Shown one piece after another: positions 1 through 11,382 of a DNA stretch of 64,000 bases. Source of the DNA: Rostratula benghalensis. Taxonomy: Eukaryota > Chordata > Aves > Charadriiformes > Rostratulidae. A program made the translations under genes and the position numbers. The stretch covers positions 1,220,113 through 1,284,112 of the forward strand of contig VXAI01000183.1 in the NCBI GenBank assembly GCA_013399305.1, read 5' to 3'. The notes below the pieces were generated by a model that saw only the letters and a program-made list of their open reading frames with translations, had not been told where the DNA came from and did not search any database. The stretch's first letter is position 1, and each line of letters opens with the position of its first letter.

Positions 1-2486
1 CTGAGGAAAACTCAGAATTATCTCAGTTGACAAAAAAAAGAGGCAGATCCACCTGCGACACCCTTTGTGCCCGGCAAAGGATCCCCATTCACAGGCAGAT
101 CCACCTCTGCCCTCTCTGTTACCCATCACAGCATCAACCCAAGTTTTCCTTTCAAAGAATTGTCAGAGTTCACAATTCTTGCTAAAATTCATTGACCAGC
201 AAGAACATCTTTCTCCCCGTTTACCTAAGGAAGGCTGGACACAAACCTTGGCATCGGGAATAGCACCATGAGGTCTTTACCCTTGGGTCCATGAGAGAAT
301 TACCATAGAGACCTCTTATTCCTGTTTTATTATTTTATTTTCAGGTGGATTTTTGCTACTAGCAGACGACATAGCAAGTTTCCGAGACAGAAGATTTGAA
401 ATTACATGTGGTAGGAACCAAAAGTCTCTGTTCTTTTTATGAAGTTATGAAATTTGCCTCAAGTAGACTACGATCTTTCAAAGGCAAACCCCCCACACAC
501 ACAAACTGCAAAGTCAAGCTGTGCAATGACTGGAAAGACCATGGAAGACTTTTGTCTCGTATTTTAGAAGTTATCAATTCCTTTTCTTCTGCAAGACTGA
601 GTAGGGGAAGCTAGTACGAACGGACGCGGAAAGGCAGAAGAGATAAGCGTGAAGGGCAGCGCAAGAAATCCTTTTTTACATCTAGTAAAAACTGACAGGG
701 GTAAGAAATTAGTTATTTCCTAAAGGAAAACAAGCTGCTGGATTCAATTTAGGTTACGGGTTGAGATGAGAGCTCTTTTAACAACATAGGAGGCAGCAGA
801 AACACTGTGCTACAGCCTTCTCTGGTGCACTTGCTGTCTCCATCCTGTGACCTTGCAGGGAACAGAAATATCTACAACAGCCAAGCTATTGGTACCATGA
901 AGGTCTCGAGACTTCAAACTGGTTTTGAAATGCTCTTTCTAAAGGTTGGGAATCAAAGAGAGTGAGACAGCTTCTTCCCCCACCATGTGCATCTTCCCAT
1001 CTAGTTTATACTGTCACTCTGATTTCAAATACTTTTTTTTTTATGTTTGTTTTTTCTTTTCAGTTCACAATAGCCCCCGCCAGCGAAGTCTTCATGCAAT
1101 CAAATCCCATTTTTCAGCACAGTGCCTCACAAACCAGCCAAAATTTTGTACAAGGGAGGCACTAAGAGCTGCCTGGCCTTCTCAGATGTTATGGATGAAC
1201 ACAGGCCCTAATGCTACTTAAAAGATTTAACGTCTGATATTCTCCTAATGAGATTACGGGGACAAAGAATTGAAAACAAGGGATGTTTACAATTACTGGC
1301 ACCTCAAGAGAGGTGATGTCACAAGGAAAAATAAACTTTCCACCAGAGATGAATTTCCTCGACAGCACAAACGTGCTCATCCCCTCTTTGGCTCCTGGAA
1401 CCTCAGATCATTTCAACGCCATAACGGAGACTGGAAATAAATACAGCAAAGAGTAACAGTCAATTATCAGCAATTAAAACATAAACACATTCAGTTGCAG
1501 TAAAAATCTAGGTGTAAACTGAATAACTGAAGGAATTAAACTATCACTAGAAACATCCCACTGCAAGTGGGTAGAAGTCCCTGCCACTCACACGTCTCAC
1601 ATTTACAGAATAGCCTTTTGCCTTCGGACAGAACTACTTCTACCTGGACAACACCTTTAAAATTACTTTTCTGTTATTATTATCTTGCTACAAATTCAAG
1701 ACAGTTGTAACATTAAGGAGTATAATCTGGAGCACCATTTGGATCGGCTTCTTCGTGAAAGGTCAGGCTCAGGAAAATCAGAATTCAATTCCCATCTTCC
1801 TTTAGAAAAGCAGTAATTCCTTCCTCCCCTCTCCCACTACAACACAGAACTCTGCCCCTTCTGACAGCATTTTTTTCTCATCTCTTCTTCCTTTCCCTAC
1901 CAAGCTGCAGAGCCTGTTAATTCTTCTTCACCTGTTGCTATTTAAGGGTCTGATCCAAAAGCAGCTGAAATACAAAAATATTCCATTCATCTGTGTGCAG
2001 AGTAACATCATTTTATCTTCCTGACAGACTAAAACCTCTTGTGCCCATCGCAGTCATTAAATTTGCCAATTCACAGCTCCTACATCTCTAATCTTCCTCC
2101 TTTGAGTGCCCACTTTTTCTCCGCTCTGTTATTTCCAAAAGGCATATTTTGAAAGGGATGAAATTTCAAATTCCCTAAGTGACAGGAAAAGGAGCAATAA
2201 AGTTTTAAAAAATAGCCATTCGCTGGAAGAAACTTTACAAAACTCAACTGAAAAGCTGGATAAAATCATTTCACTTATTTCTGTTTCCTCACTTCTGTTC
2301 TACAAGCACGGACCTGAGTTTTACTCAAAGGTACAATCCCACCAACTTTCTAGGAGCAGGAAAATGGGTCCTTCAACTCTAAACTGCAAATATATTCATT
2401 TGGTTTTCACATTTTAAGAGCTGTATGTGGATAGAGATCCCAAATCTCTCCCAGGTGAGTGCCCCAGAGCTCCAAGGTTGCAAAAT
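1..2486. other. Non-coding DNA, no gene recognised
   Basis: AT-rich sequence without recognisable repeats or a convincing gene. Several short ORFs (60-103 codons) are present but have intron-like composition and no family resemblance. A 13-base direct repeat (GGCAGATCCACCT) occurs at 42-54 and 94-106, and the first 15 bases form a small hairpin (CTGAG/CTCAG). A run of pyrimidines at 1030-1063 ends in CAG and could pass for a splice acceptor, but no donor-bounded open exon follows it clearly. Confidence 0.5.
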
Positions 2487-2890
2487 ACAGAATCACAGAA
2501 TGCTACGGGCTTGGAAAGGACCTCTGGAGATCATCTCCTCCAACCCCCTGCCAGAGCAGGTCCACCCAGAACAGGTCCCACAGGAATGTGGCCAGGCAAG
2601 TTTGGGGTGTCTCCAGAGACAGAGACTCTACCACCTTTCTGGGCAGCCTCTGCCAGGGCTCTGCTACCTTCACAGCAAAGAAGTTCTTCCTCACATTGAG
2701 ATGGAACTTCTTATGGTCCAGTTTGTGCCCATTCCCCCTTGTCCTGTCCCTGGGCACCACTGAAAAAAGACTGGCCAGACTGGCCCCATCCTCCTGACAC
2801 CCACCCTTGAAGGATTTCCAGGTGTTGATCAGATCCCCCCTCAGCCTTCTCTTCTCCAGACTCAAAAGACCCAAGGCCCTTCTTCCCTGC
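2487..2890 (-). mobile_element. CR1 LINE, 5'-truncated 3' end
   Basis: The left edge reads AATCACAGAATGCTACGGG, the reverse complement of a CR1 tail, followed by the CCTCTGGAGATCATCTCC / CCAACCCCCTGCC block typical of one CR1 3'-end type (the 'vector B' tail described in the findings). On the minus strand the body still translates into the C-terminal CR1 ORF2 segment, with recognisable stretches such as [21 protein letters not shown] and EPWQRLPR, about 125 codons in all. Similarity fades near 2,890, where the copy is 5'-truncated. Non-functional. Confidence 0.93.
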
Positions 2891-3062
2891 TTTGCTTTGG
2901 GATCCCAGATCCACGGCTTAAGCACAGGGGCTCCAGCACATTCACCCTCCCAGCTCTGCCCCAGGAGCATTGCTGAGGGAGCTGTATTCAAGATCTTTCA
3001 GATCTTTCAAAGAGGATAAACACTTTAACTACCCCTCACAGGGGGTAGCTCTGTTAGGCTAT

Positions 3063-3067
3063 GAAAA

Positions 3068-3091
<24 letters not shown>
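3063..3091. repeat. Poly(A) run, about 29 A
   Basis: Near-perfect A homopolymer followed by an A/G-rich stretch (GAAGAAAAGAAAAACAAAACC). It lies between two minus-strand CR1 pieces. No retroposed body directly upstream was recognised, so it is called only as a simple repeat. Confidence 0.9.
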
Positions 3092-3098
<7 letters not shown>

Positions 3099-3355
3099 GA
3101 AAAACAAAACCAAGGAAAGATTAACTATGTCCCTTCTAAAAAGAAGGAGAACTTCCACAGCCTTTAATTGAGACTTCTAATGACCACAAGTGATTGTCAC
3201 CTGAGATACACAGCTTCCAGAAGAGGGTTTTCTCTTGTCTGCCTCTAAATGTCCTAGACTTCTGACAATTCTTAACACTCCCCATTGATTGCCCTTGAAG
3301 CCAAAGGACCTAAGTGAGATGCACCGAGTGATGTCTCCAGAGCCATCCGTCCTTC

Positions 3356-3420
3356 ACAGAATCATAGAATGGTTTGGGTTGGAAGGCACCTTAAGGAGCA
3401 CCTTGTTCCAACCCCCCCCT
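3356..3420 (-). mobile_element. CR1 tail fragment (about 65 bp)
   Basis: Contains AGAATCATAGAATGGTTTGG, then GTTGGAAGGCACCTT and GTTCCAACCCCCCCC. These are the last ~60 bases of a CR1 copy on the minus strand. The element is cut just inside the C-run, making this one of the shortest certain copies in the window. Confidence 0.88.
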
Positions 3421-3533
3421 TAACAAATACTGCTGGAAAAGAAATAAAGCAGTGACAATTCCTTAAGCCTTGGACAAGAATGTTTCTAAATTCACCGTGT
3501 TGTGGTCATGCTGTATTTCAGCTAATAATAAAT

Positions 3534-3885
3534 TCATAGAATCATAGAATGCTTGGGTTGGAAAAGACCTTAAAGATCATGGAGTTCCAACCCCCTTTCC
3601 CTGGGCAGGGACACCTCCCACCACACCAAGTTGCTCCAAACCCCCTCCAACCTGGCCTTGAACCCCTCCAGGGATGGGACATCCACAGCTTCTTGGGGCA
3701 ACCTGGGCCAGGCTCTCACCACCCTCACCCCAAAGAACTTCTTCCCCACAGCTCACCTAAATCTCCTCTCTTTCAGTGTCAAACCCTTCCCCCTTGTCTT
3801 ATGGCTCCCCTTCCTCATCAAGAGTCCCTCCCCAAATTTCCTGGAGCCCCCCTGTAGGTACTTGAAGTATTTCAGGCCCAGCTAT
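3534..3885 (-). mobile_element. CR1 LINE 3' end, 'vector A' type
   Basis: Starts TCATAGAATCATAGAATGC, i.e. two copies of the tail octamer, then GGTTGGAAAAGACCTTAAAGATC, the CTGGGCAGGGACACCTCCCACCACACC block and TTGAACCCCTCCAGGGATGGG. The 5' truncation is near 3,885 after TGTAGGTACTTGAAG, where the retained ORF2 C-terminus is already degraded. It sits 113 bp right of another minus-strand tail fragment, in the same orientation. Confidence 0.93.
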
Positions 3886-5906
3886 ACCTAAGCAGGAGGT
3901 GCTTAAGCCACCACTCCTAATATCACTGTATTTTGGAGATCTGTAACACTTCAGCATAGAGGGGTTTTTTCTGTTACGGGCACTGTGAGCTCAGACCTCT
4001 CACTACCAAGTTGAAAACCCCTCAAAAACAACAAATAAAACAGCTTATTTATTTCCAGAGCCTTGATCCACACAGTATTTTCTCTTAAAAACCTTCTATC
4101 AGCTTCTGGAAGGTAAAATGCTATGATAAGATATGCCGAGCTCATTAAGCTAATTTTTATCTACTGCTATCTACACTTTTAAAAGGGAATCTAGCAAAAA
4201 TACTGAAGGCAAGGAATCTCTCTTACTTTCTTGTAGATTTTTTTTTTAAGTTGGGGAGTTTTGAGGTCACATTTGGAGGCTTCTGCAGGGTTTTGTTTGC
4301 ACAGCAAACACCAGTGCTTTATTCTGCACAGGTTCAGGGAGGCTGCCAAAGTAAAATTTACTTTTGAACCTAGTTTTTAATAAAAATATTGAACTAGAGA
4401 GACAGTGTTTGGCAAGACTGAAAAATAAAAACAAGCACACAAGAAAATGACACCTTTCCCGAAGGGACAAACTAGAATTTAATCTCCTGAAAATACAAAA
4501 AAAAAAACCTGCTTTCAAAAAGCAGTTTTCAAACGGCTTTCTGAAAAAAAAAAAAAAAAAAAAGAAAAAGGGCAATCTTTCAACTTTTCAGCACGTTTTA
4601 GCTGCTGTGTTTCAATAACTGCTTCCCTGATTATATGGAAATGAAACAGCTCAAACCTTTAAATTAGTCATACTGAGCTGCTACCCGTTAGTGATGCGTC
4701 ACACCGCCGATATGTCACAATTTCCTCAAATTAAAAATCTGCTTTCAAAAGGCAGAAAGCTCTCAGATGCAAATAAAATTTAAAAAAAAAATAAAAATGG
4801 AAAGCAACATTCCTAGATAACGCAAACTGTTTATTTTCTCTTCCCGTACACTTTTTGCTCCAGCAAAAAGGAGGCTGAAAATTTTCAAGAGCTTTTCTTC
4901 AAAATTCAGAATTGCCGTTTGCCACGTAGCCTTGCCCTCTCCAAAAACCCAGCGCCTTCAGCACCTCTCACTGTGTTAATGTTTTCTTCCCATAATCACT
5001 ATAATGAGCGACCTTTATAAATAATACATTTCCTTTGTTTCCCTTCATTCTGCAGGGACAGCGTGGTCTCATAAAAGATCACGTATGACAGGGAAGAATC
5101 TTCATTTTTAAAGATGTAAAAATACTAAGCAACAGATAATTTTTTTTTATATAACAATCTATTTTTGTATTTAAGCAATTAGTATAATCTAATTTTTTTA
5201 TAAAATACACTGTACATATTAAAAGATTACTAGTCTCAAGGTCTCAAGTGCTTCTCTTTTATGTGCTGTCAACAGCTAGACACATTTTACCTCTTTTTTT
5301 TTTTTTTTTTACAGCCATTTCCAGAAATGTCATTATTCTCTAGTCACAACCCATAACTTCATTACACTTGTCAGCCTGCTCCTTGAATATTTATCTCTAG
5401 GATTTTCTTTCCCTTCAGCGGCACAGAGGGACTTTGGGGAGGGGGTGAGGAAGATGAAATACAGGCCTTTTTTCTTTTTCCACCCTGTGTTTTTATATTG
5501 TGAGGGCTCCATTCAGGAATATTCGACTGATCTAAAGAGCAGGCTGATTTCTCAATACACAACCAGTCCCACTGACTTCAAAGATGCTCTGGATGCCTGT
5601 TTATTTACCTCTATGAATCATTATTTATTCCTACCTCAGCTACTTGGAAAGATGCTGTGCGTGCTTACATCTTGTCCCAAACATCCTGATCTAGATTCAG
5701 GTGGGATTTTTTTTTTTTTTTTCTTCAAAATGTATAACCTGCTACAAACTACAGCAGTGGGGATGTCCAAAGGCTCAGCAGAAAGAGGCAGACACACGGG
5801 GCTACGTTCATTGCAAGTAGGATCAGGGATTACCCTTCAGCATCACAAACAAGGCCAGTAGCCAGAAAGGCAGTAGCACATCTAAAATTAAAAAATAATT
5901 AAAGAT
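3886..5906. other. Non-coding AT-rich DNA with homopolymers
   Basis: No gene or recognisable transposon. Contains A-runs (about 4543-4563) and T-runs (about 5294-5311 and 5709-5722) and a long AT-rich stretch near 5,100-5,230. ORFs in this span run through the homopolymers and show no family resemblance. Confidence 0.5.
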
Positions 5907-6846
5907 TGAATTCATCAATGACCGGGATGAAGGCATGGAACGTACCCTCAGTGAGTTTGCTGATGATACAAAACTGGGAGGGGTGGCTGAAAACCAGGAG
6001 GCTGTGCTGCCACACAGCAAGACCTGGACAGGCTGAGAGCTGGGCAGAGGAGAACCTGAGGAAATTCAACCAGGGCAAGTGTAGGGTCCTGCCCCTGGGG
6101 AGGAATCACCCCCTGCACCAGGATAGGTTGGGGGGGGACCTGCTGGAGAGCAGCTCTGAGGAAAAACACCTGGGAGTCCTGGGGGACAACAGGGTGACCA
6201 TGAGCCAGCAATGGGCCCTGGTGGCCAAGAAGGGCAATGATATCCTGGGGGGCATCAGGAAGAGTGTGAGCAGCCTAAAAGGGGATGGAGGGAGGTCATC
6301 TTCTCCCTCTGCTCTGCCCTGGGGAGGCCCCATCTGGAGCACTGGGACCAGTTCTGGGCTCCCCAGTTCCAGAAGGATGGGGAACTGCTGGAGAGGGGAC
6401 AGCAGAGGAGCACAAAGATGATGGGGGGCCTGGAGCATCTCTCTGATGAGGAAAGGCTGAGGGACTTGGGTCTGTTCAGTCTGGAGAAGAGAAGGCTGAG
6501 GGGGGATCTGATCAACCCCTGGAAATCCTTCAAGGGGGGGTGTCAGGAGGATGGGGCCAGGCTTTTTCCAGTGGTGCCCAGGGACAGGACAAGAGGGAAC
6601 AGGCACAAACTGGACCATAAGAAGTTCCATCTCCACCTGAGGAGGAACTTGTTTGCTGTGAGGGTGTCAGAGCCCTGGCAGAGGCTGCCCAGAGAGGTGG
6701 TGGAGTCTCCATCTCTGGAAACACCTCAAACCTGCCTGGCCACATTCCTGTGCAGCCTGCTCCAGGAGGACCTTCTTTGGTAGGGAGTTGGACTGGATGA
6801 TCTCCAGAGGTTCCTTCCAACCCCTCAGCATTCTGTGATTCTTTGG
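5907..6846 (+). mobile_element. CR1 LINE with RT C-terminal remnant
   Basis: The longest CR1 copy here, about 940 bp, sense on the plus strand. The 5' end enters inside ORF2: one frame from 5,911 reads FINDRDEG... and reaches the reverse-transcriptase catalytic box F-A-D-D at 5956-5967 (vertebrate CR1s use FADD where other RTs have YADD). The reading frame is then lost near 6,030. It resumes in a second frame (ESWAEENLRKFNQGKCRV, SSSEEKHLGVLGDNR) and changes again near 6,285 into the terminal part ([42 protein letters not shown]), ending at a stop at 6,781. The 3' end is GATCTCCAGAGGTTCCTTCC ... CATTCTGTGATTCT. At least two frameshifts make it dead. The ORF2 region retained is roughly the last 290 residues. 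Confidence 0.96.
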
Positions 6847-7749
6847 AACTGCAATAAAATAGGTTTTCCTGTGCTGGCGTCACTGTGCCACGCTCAGGTT
6901 AATAATAGCAAACTTGGCTTCAACCAAGTGACTTAATGCTATATTTAGTAATTGGTAACAAACAAAAATAATTTCTAACTAAAGCTATGTGTACATTTCC
7001 AGAGCCATCTGCTAGATATAAAGAGCTGGATGTTAGAAGCGCTTTCCCAGAGCAATCTCATCTGGCTTGTTGTCTGTGAAGTTATAGGGTTTGATGACTA
7101 AAATTGAAATCCATAAATAAAGATTTTATATCGTTTTTAAATTTATACTCTGGAGCACTTCAGATGATACAGCTTTTCTGTATTTCATTGCTTTTGACAT
7201 TCTGCTTTCATGCTCCATATGAATTCCTTCTATTCATATAGATTTTCTATACTCTAGAGCCTCTTGGTCCAAATGCCTTCCAGACAGAAAAGAAGGGGAG
7301 AAGACAGCTCTCTGCAAATAACTGTTCCGAAGCCTCCTCCTCTCTCAGGTGCTCAGGATGGACAGTCAAACAGCAGGAATGTCCCATGTCTCCAGCCCAG
7401 AGCCACCAACAGCTCAGCAGGCAGAAGCCCATGAAAACTTTAATCTATTGCCCATGTCACCAGGTCATTACCCAGTCTGGGTCCCCCTCCAGCGCTGGAC
7501 ACAGCAAGAAGGTGATTTTGCAGAGAATATGGATTTAGTGTGAAGTTTTGGATACTGAGAGAGTAGAGGAGCACCTACCTCTCCTCAGTACTAGAGTAAA
7601 TCCTAAAAGCCAGTGGCTTGCATTGACAAGACTCCCCAAGAGATACGAAGAGCTGGATCCTCCACCTCAAACAAGGCTGGATGGATTCAAACTAGCCAAT
7701 AACCCAGTCTACACCATGGATATTAATTCAGTAAGCAGCTTGAGTAAAA
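6847..7749. other. Non-coding DNA between CR1 copies
   Basis: No recognisable gene. Overlapping short ORFs on both strands around 7,250-7,550 lack any family signature. Confidence 0.5.
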
Positions 7750-7940
7750 ATCATAGATTCTTAGACTTGTTGAGGTTGGGAGGGGCCTTTAAGATCACCT
7801 AGTCCAACTGTCAACCTAACTGACAAAAAACAGCGCTAAACTACACCACAAAGCTACAGCACTACATCACTAAGCACTGTGTCAATCCATCTTTTAAATA
7901 CCTCCAGGGATGGTGCCTCAACCACTTCCCTGGGCAGCCC
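7750..7940 (-). mobile_element. CR1 LINE 3' end, 'vector C' type
   Basis: Starts AATCATAGATTCTTAGACTTG, then GAGGTTGGGAGGGGCCTTTAAG and a C-type internal block (CAACTGTCAACCTAAC, then AAATACCTCCAGGGATGGTG). It ends abruptly after CCCTGGGCAGCCC. The middle is diverged, suggesting an older copy than the A-type elements nearby. Confidence 0.88.
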
Positions 7941-8392
7941 AAGTTAAACAAATTCAGTGGAAAATGTGCTTGTTTTCAAAAGCCCAAGTGTGCTTCCATC
8001 CGAAAGGCAGTTCAGAGCCAGTCTGGCTCAGCAAGTTACAGCTCCAGCTCCTTTCTGCTCTTCTGCATCTCCTCCCTACACAACCCTCCAGAACACACCA
8101 CTCCAACCAGCAATACCCGACCAACCCCTTCACTCACACAGCCCAAATTAGCCCTGCCTAGCACTCATAATGTTTTAAACTATCTAGTGTATAAATTAGG
8201 GGTTTATTTAACACAACAGGCGAGGCCTACTAATTAACTTTTACCCAAACACTGGCATTAGAGGTTATTTCAGAAAAACTCCTCCAAGCTATTAGCCATA
8301 GAGTATTGATACTATTCATGATAAGTAATCCATGGTATAGAATCAATGTTAAATGACTTAATGATCTTCTTCAAACTGAAAGAGGGGAGATC
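7941..8392. other. Non-coding DNA
   Basis: About 450 bp between two CR1 copies. C/A-rich at 8,040-8,160, AT-rich afterwards. No feature recognised. Confidence 0.5.
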
Positions 8393-8622
8393 GAATTATA
8401 GAATTGTAGAGGTTGGAAGGGACCTTTAAGATCATCCCATCCAACCATCAACCTGACTCTGACAAAAAACCATCACTAAACCACGTCCCTGAGAACTATG
8501 GCAACCCATCTTTTGAACCCCTCCAGGGACGGTGCCTCATCCCCTTCCCTGGGCAGCCCATTCCCCCATTCCACATCTTGATAAGCCCTTATGTGTAAAA
8601 ATTGAAAATTTTTCCTAATATT
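8393..8622 (-). mobile_element. CR1 LINE, left arm of an inverted pair
   Basis: Tail GAATTATAGAATTGTAGAGG, then TTGGAAGGGACCTTTAAGATC and the C-type block (CATCAACCTGACTCTGAC, TCCCTGAGAACTATGGCAACC). The 5' part reaches TTTTTCCTAATAT, normally about 200 bp upstream of the CR1 3' end, and there meets a second CR1 in the opposite direction with no spacer. Confidence 0.92.
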
Positions 8623-8872
8623 GATTGAGATGAGAACCGGGGAAGAAGTTCTTTGGGGTGAGGGTGGTGAGAGCCTGGCCCAGGCTGCCCAGAGAAGCTG
8701 TGGCTGCCCCATCCCTGGAGGGGTTCAAGGCCAGGTTGTTTGGGGCTTGGAGCAACCTGGTGTGGTGGGAGGTGTCCCTGCCCAGGGCAGGGGGCTTGGG
8801 TTAGAGTTGGGTTAGAGTTAACTCAATGATCTTTAAGTTGCCTTCCAACCCAAACCATCTATGATTCTATGA
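8623..8872 (+). mobile_element. CR1 LINE, right arm of an inverted pair
   Basis: Begins at the GAGATGAGA...GGGGAAGAAGTTC region and runs through GTGAGGGTGGTGAGAGCCTG, CTGTGGCTGCCCCATCCCTG and AGGTGTCCCTGCCCAGGGC to the tail CATCTATGATTCTATGA. This is an A-type 3' end, whereas its left partner is C-type, so the pair is not a simple inverted duplication of one copy. A local duplication GGGTTAGAGTTGGGTTAGAGTT lies just before the tail. Confidence 0.94.
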
Positions 8873-11265
8873 ATTCCAATGCAAGGTTTTGTTTCCTTTT
8901 TTCAAGAGCTCTATGGAAATCGCCAAAGAAATGATGATTCAAATCACAAATAACACCCTTTTTTTTTTTTTCTTTTTCTTCCCAGAGTTCTGAAATGAAT
9001 CCATAAATAAGTAAATATGTCAGAGTAAATGCACAGCATTTTTGTTTTTACGGGGAAAAAAAAAAAAAGCTGTTCTAACACAGCATGTTTCCTTCTAACT
9101 TCAGTCAGAATGGAAATGAACAGTCTATAATCTACAATTCTTTTGTAATGGACTTTGCCATGCAAAAACATCATTCCTGCCCAGAAAGTGGCTGGTTTGT
9201 GAATTATTAAGCACTAATATACAAATATCACCTCATAAATGTTCCTATAAGCACAGCTCCCTACGGAATACAGCCTGCTCCCGCAGAGCAATCGGGATGG
9301 CACAAACATTTGCTTTTTGAGAAGCCAGCTCCTGAGAAAAGAAACAAGACCACCCTTCCATTGCTCAGAAAGGTCAAGTGTGAAAACTGATTTTTTTCCT
9401 GCTCTGATGTCTCAGAGCAGGAAAACAGTCACACCTCCTTTGCACATGGTTCATGATGCTATAGCTCTTTACTTAAAACTCCAGACTAAAGACGACACAA
9501 CAATCTCTAGAAAGCATTCTCTAGAGCAACGCCAGTGCCCAGCAAGAGCATTTTTACTGAACTTAAATACAATTTCTCATTTTCTACATTTTAACATGAT
9601 CCAAAAGAGCTGTGTGCTGGCTCTTCACAACACACTCCGAGTACAGACCTGTCCTAGTAAGTTAGGTATCATTCAAAACCATCCCAAAACCCAACCACTG
9701 CAAACAACAGCAATAAAGACAACCAGCACAACTGAACTTCCCATGGCTTGCACTTTCTGCTTCACCAGTATCAGTCTGACCCAGAGGACCACTAAACAAA
9801 CCAGTGACGTGTTGCTGATGGTGCCTGCTAACAGCACAACTCAACAATACCAGCACCTGCTTCCTCCAGTTGGTTACTTCGGGCCAAGGCCTCTCCAAGA
9901 CAACAGCCACAGAGGAGAAACAACAAGGAATTTGGGACAGGGGACACAGAGGGAAGTGCAAGAGTCAGTTTTTCAACATAAAACTTTTTAAAGTATCAAG
10001 TTCATAACTCAGAGAAACGTAACAAAGAAATCAGCGCACAGTACTTCACTAAAAATTAGTCTCTGAGGTTTTGAAAACTTTCCTCCAGATTAGAGTCTTA
10101 AATGATCTCTTTCCCCAGCATTGAAGCCCTGCTGGGGAAATATTAACCCTTCCCTTCTGCAGACAGGGGATACACAGATACCAGTAAGAAATTGTGCTCC
10201 GAACCAACTGCCTAGAAGAAAATAAAACTAAAACCTTCACCTGGGCCACCCACCCAGTGAAGCATTGAATCTGGATCTGGCTTTAACATGATCCCATATC
10301 TAGCCAAGAGAGTCAAGATCAAGCATTCAAGTATCACTATCAAGCCAAGAGAGTATTCAGAAAAGATTATTAAAGCAAGCACAATTTAAAAAAAAATACA
10401 AATTCTTCCTTGCCAGTGGCAAACCAAGTCTCATAAAAACCTCAGCTGGGAGGATTTTGAAACAGCTTTTGAAAAATGAATGTCAAAAATGCAACTGAGA
10501 GTTTTTAATCAGTAAATGTTTGTATTAGGAATGACAATTTATAACTTTCAACCTCCCATCAAAAGAATGGGGAATTCAGGAGTAAATCTGGGTTTAGCCA
10601 ATAACAGAACACATTTTATGCACTGAGGGGATACTCCAGAGCAACTTTTCCTGAAAGCAGCTTAAAAGGACAGCATTTTGGGTTTGTTTGTTTTTTTTAA
10701 TTATTGTTGTACATATCACATGTGCCAATTGGATGGGTTGATGACCAATATATTGCTTTTATTCCAAAACATCAGAAGATTCTTGCAGCAAAATGCTTCA
10801 TATATTCAACTCTGGTTGCTCAATAAATAATTTCTAGCAAAACTGATGATCTGCTTGTGCTCTGAGCAGCCCTGAATTTCTCATTGCTTCTAAAATACAC
10901 TGTGATTGCTCAGCTATGATAAATATGTTGAACTTAAAGCCACATGAATGTCCTGAGACCCACTCTGATATTTTTAACTTTACCCACAAAATGAATGCAG
11001 TTTTAGGGCATGATTCTCGCTAACAGAATACATAGTGAAGTCTTAAATGTCACTGGGAGCTTGTGCTGGTTTTATTTTCCTTCCCCAGGGAATCCACCAG
11101 GCTGAAATAACAATTAAAATAAAAAAAATACATCTCACCCTACTAAGCTAAGCTAAGCTAACCAAATGTCCCTGTAAGCAAAAAAATAAGGGAAAGTTCC
11201 ATGAGATACACAGGTTAGTTTTTCTCTTTGGCTCACTTGAATAGAAAAGAGCTATTTGTAAAATC
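8873..11265. other. Non-coding DNA with one long chance-type ORF
   Basis: No transposon recognised. T-run at about 8,960-8,971 and A-run at about 9,054-9,068. On the plus strand an open frame runs 9407-9991 from its first ATG (194 codons, extendable upstream without ATG to 9,317). It is rich in T, Q, S and H, reflecting C/A-rich DNA in which stop codons are rare. It has no signal peptide, domain or splice context that I can recognise, so I do not call it a gene. A short (CTAAG)n tract sits at 11143-11161. Confidence 0.45.
11143..11161. repeat. (CTAAG)n pentanucleotide, about 3.8 units
   Basis: Perfect short tandem repeat of CTAAG, directly left of a CR1 fragment. Confidence 0.85.
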
Positions 11266-11382
11266 AGAATCATGGGATGGTAAGAGTTGGAAGGGACCTT
11301 GAAGACCACCAAGTTCCAACCCCCCTGCCACGGGCAGGGACACCTCCCACCTCTAGTGGGTTGCTCAAAGCCCCTATTCAAG
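11266..11382 (-). mobile_element. CR1 tail fragment, A type
   Basis: AGAATCATGGGATGGTAAGAG, then TTGGAAGGGACCTTGAAGACC, TTCCAACCCCCCTGCCACGG and GCAGGGACACCTCCCACC. Truncated after TTGCTCAAAGCCCC, so only the final ~115 bp remain. Confidence 0.92.

Noticed and set aside
2503..2991. 162-codon minus-strand ORF
   Set aside because: It is the antisense-oriented remnant of CR1 ORF2 inside the copy at 2487-2890, extended by chance into flanking DNA.
3063..3110. Poly(A) as the tail of a processed pseudogene or SINE
   Set aside because: No recognisable gene or SINE body precedes it, and no target-site duplication was seen.
6106..6883. Long minus-strand ORFs (92-176 codons)
   Set aside because: They are antisense shadows of the plus-strand CR1 copy at 5907-6846.
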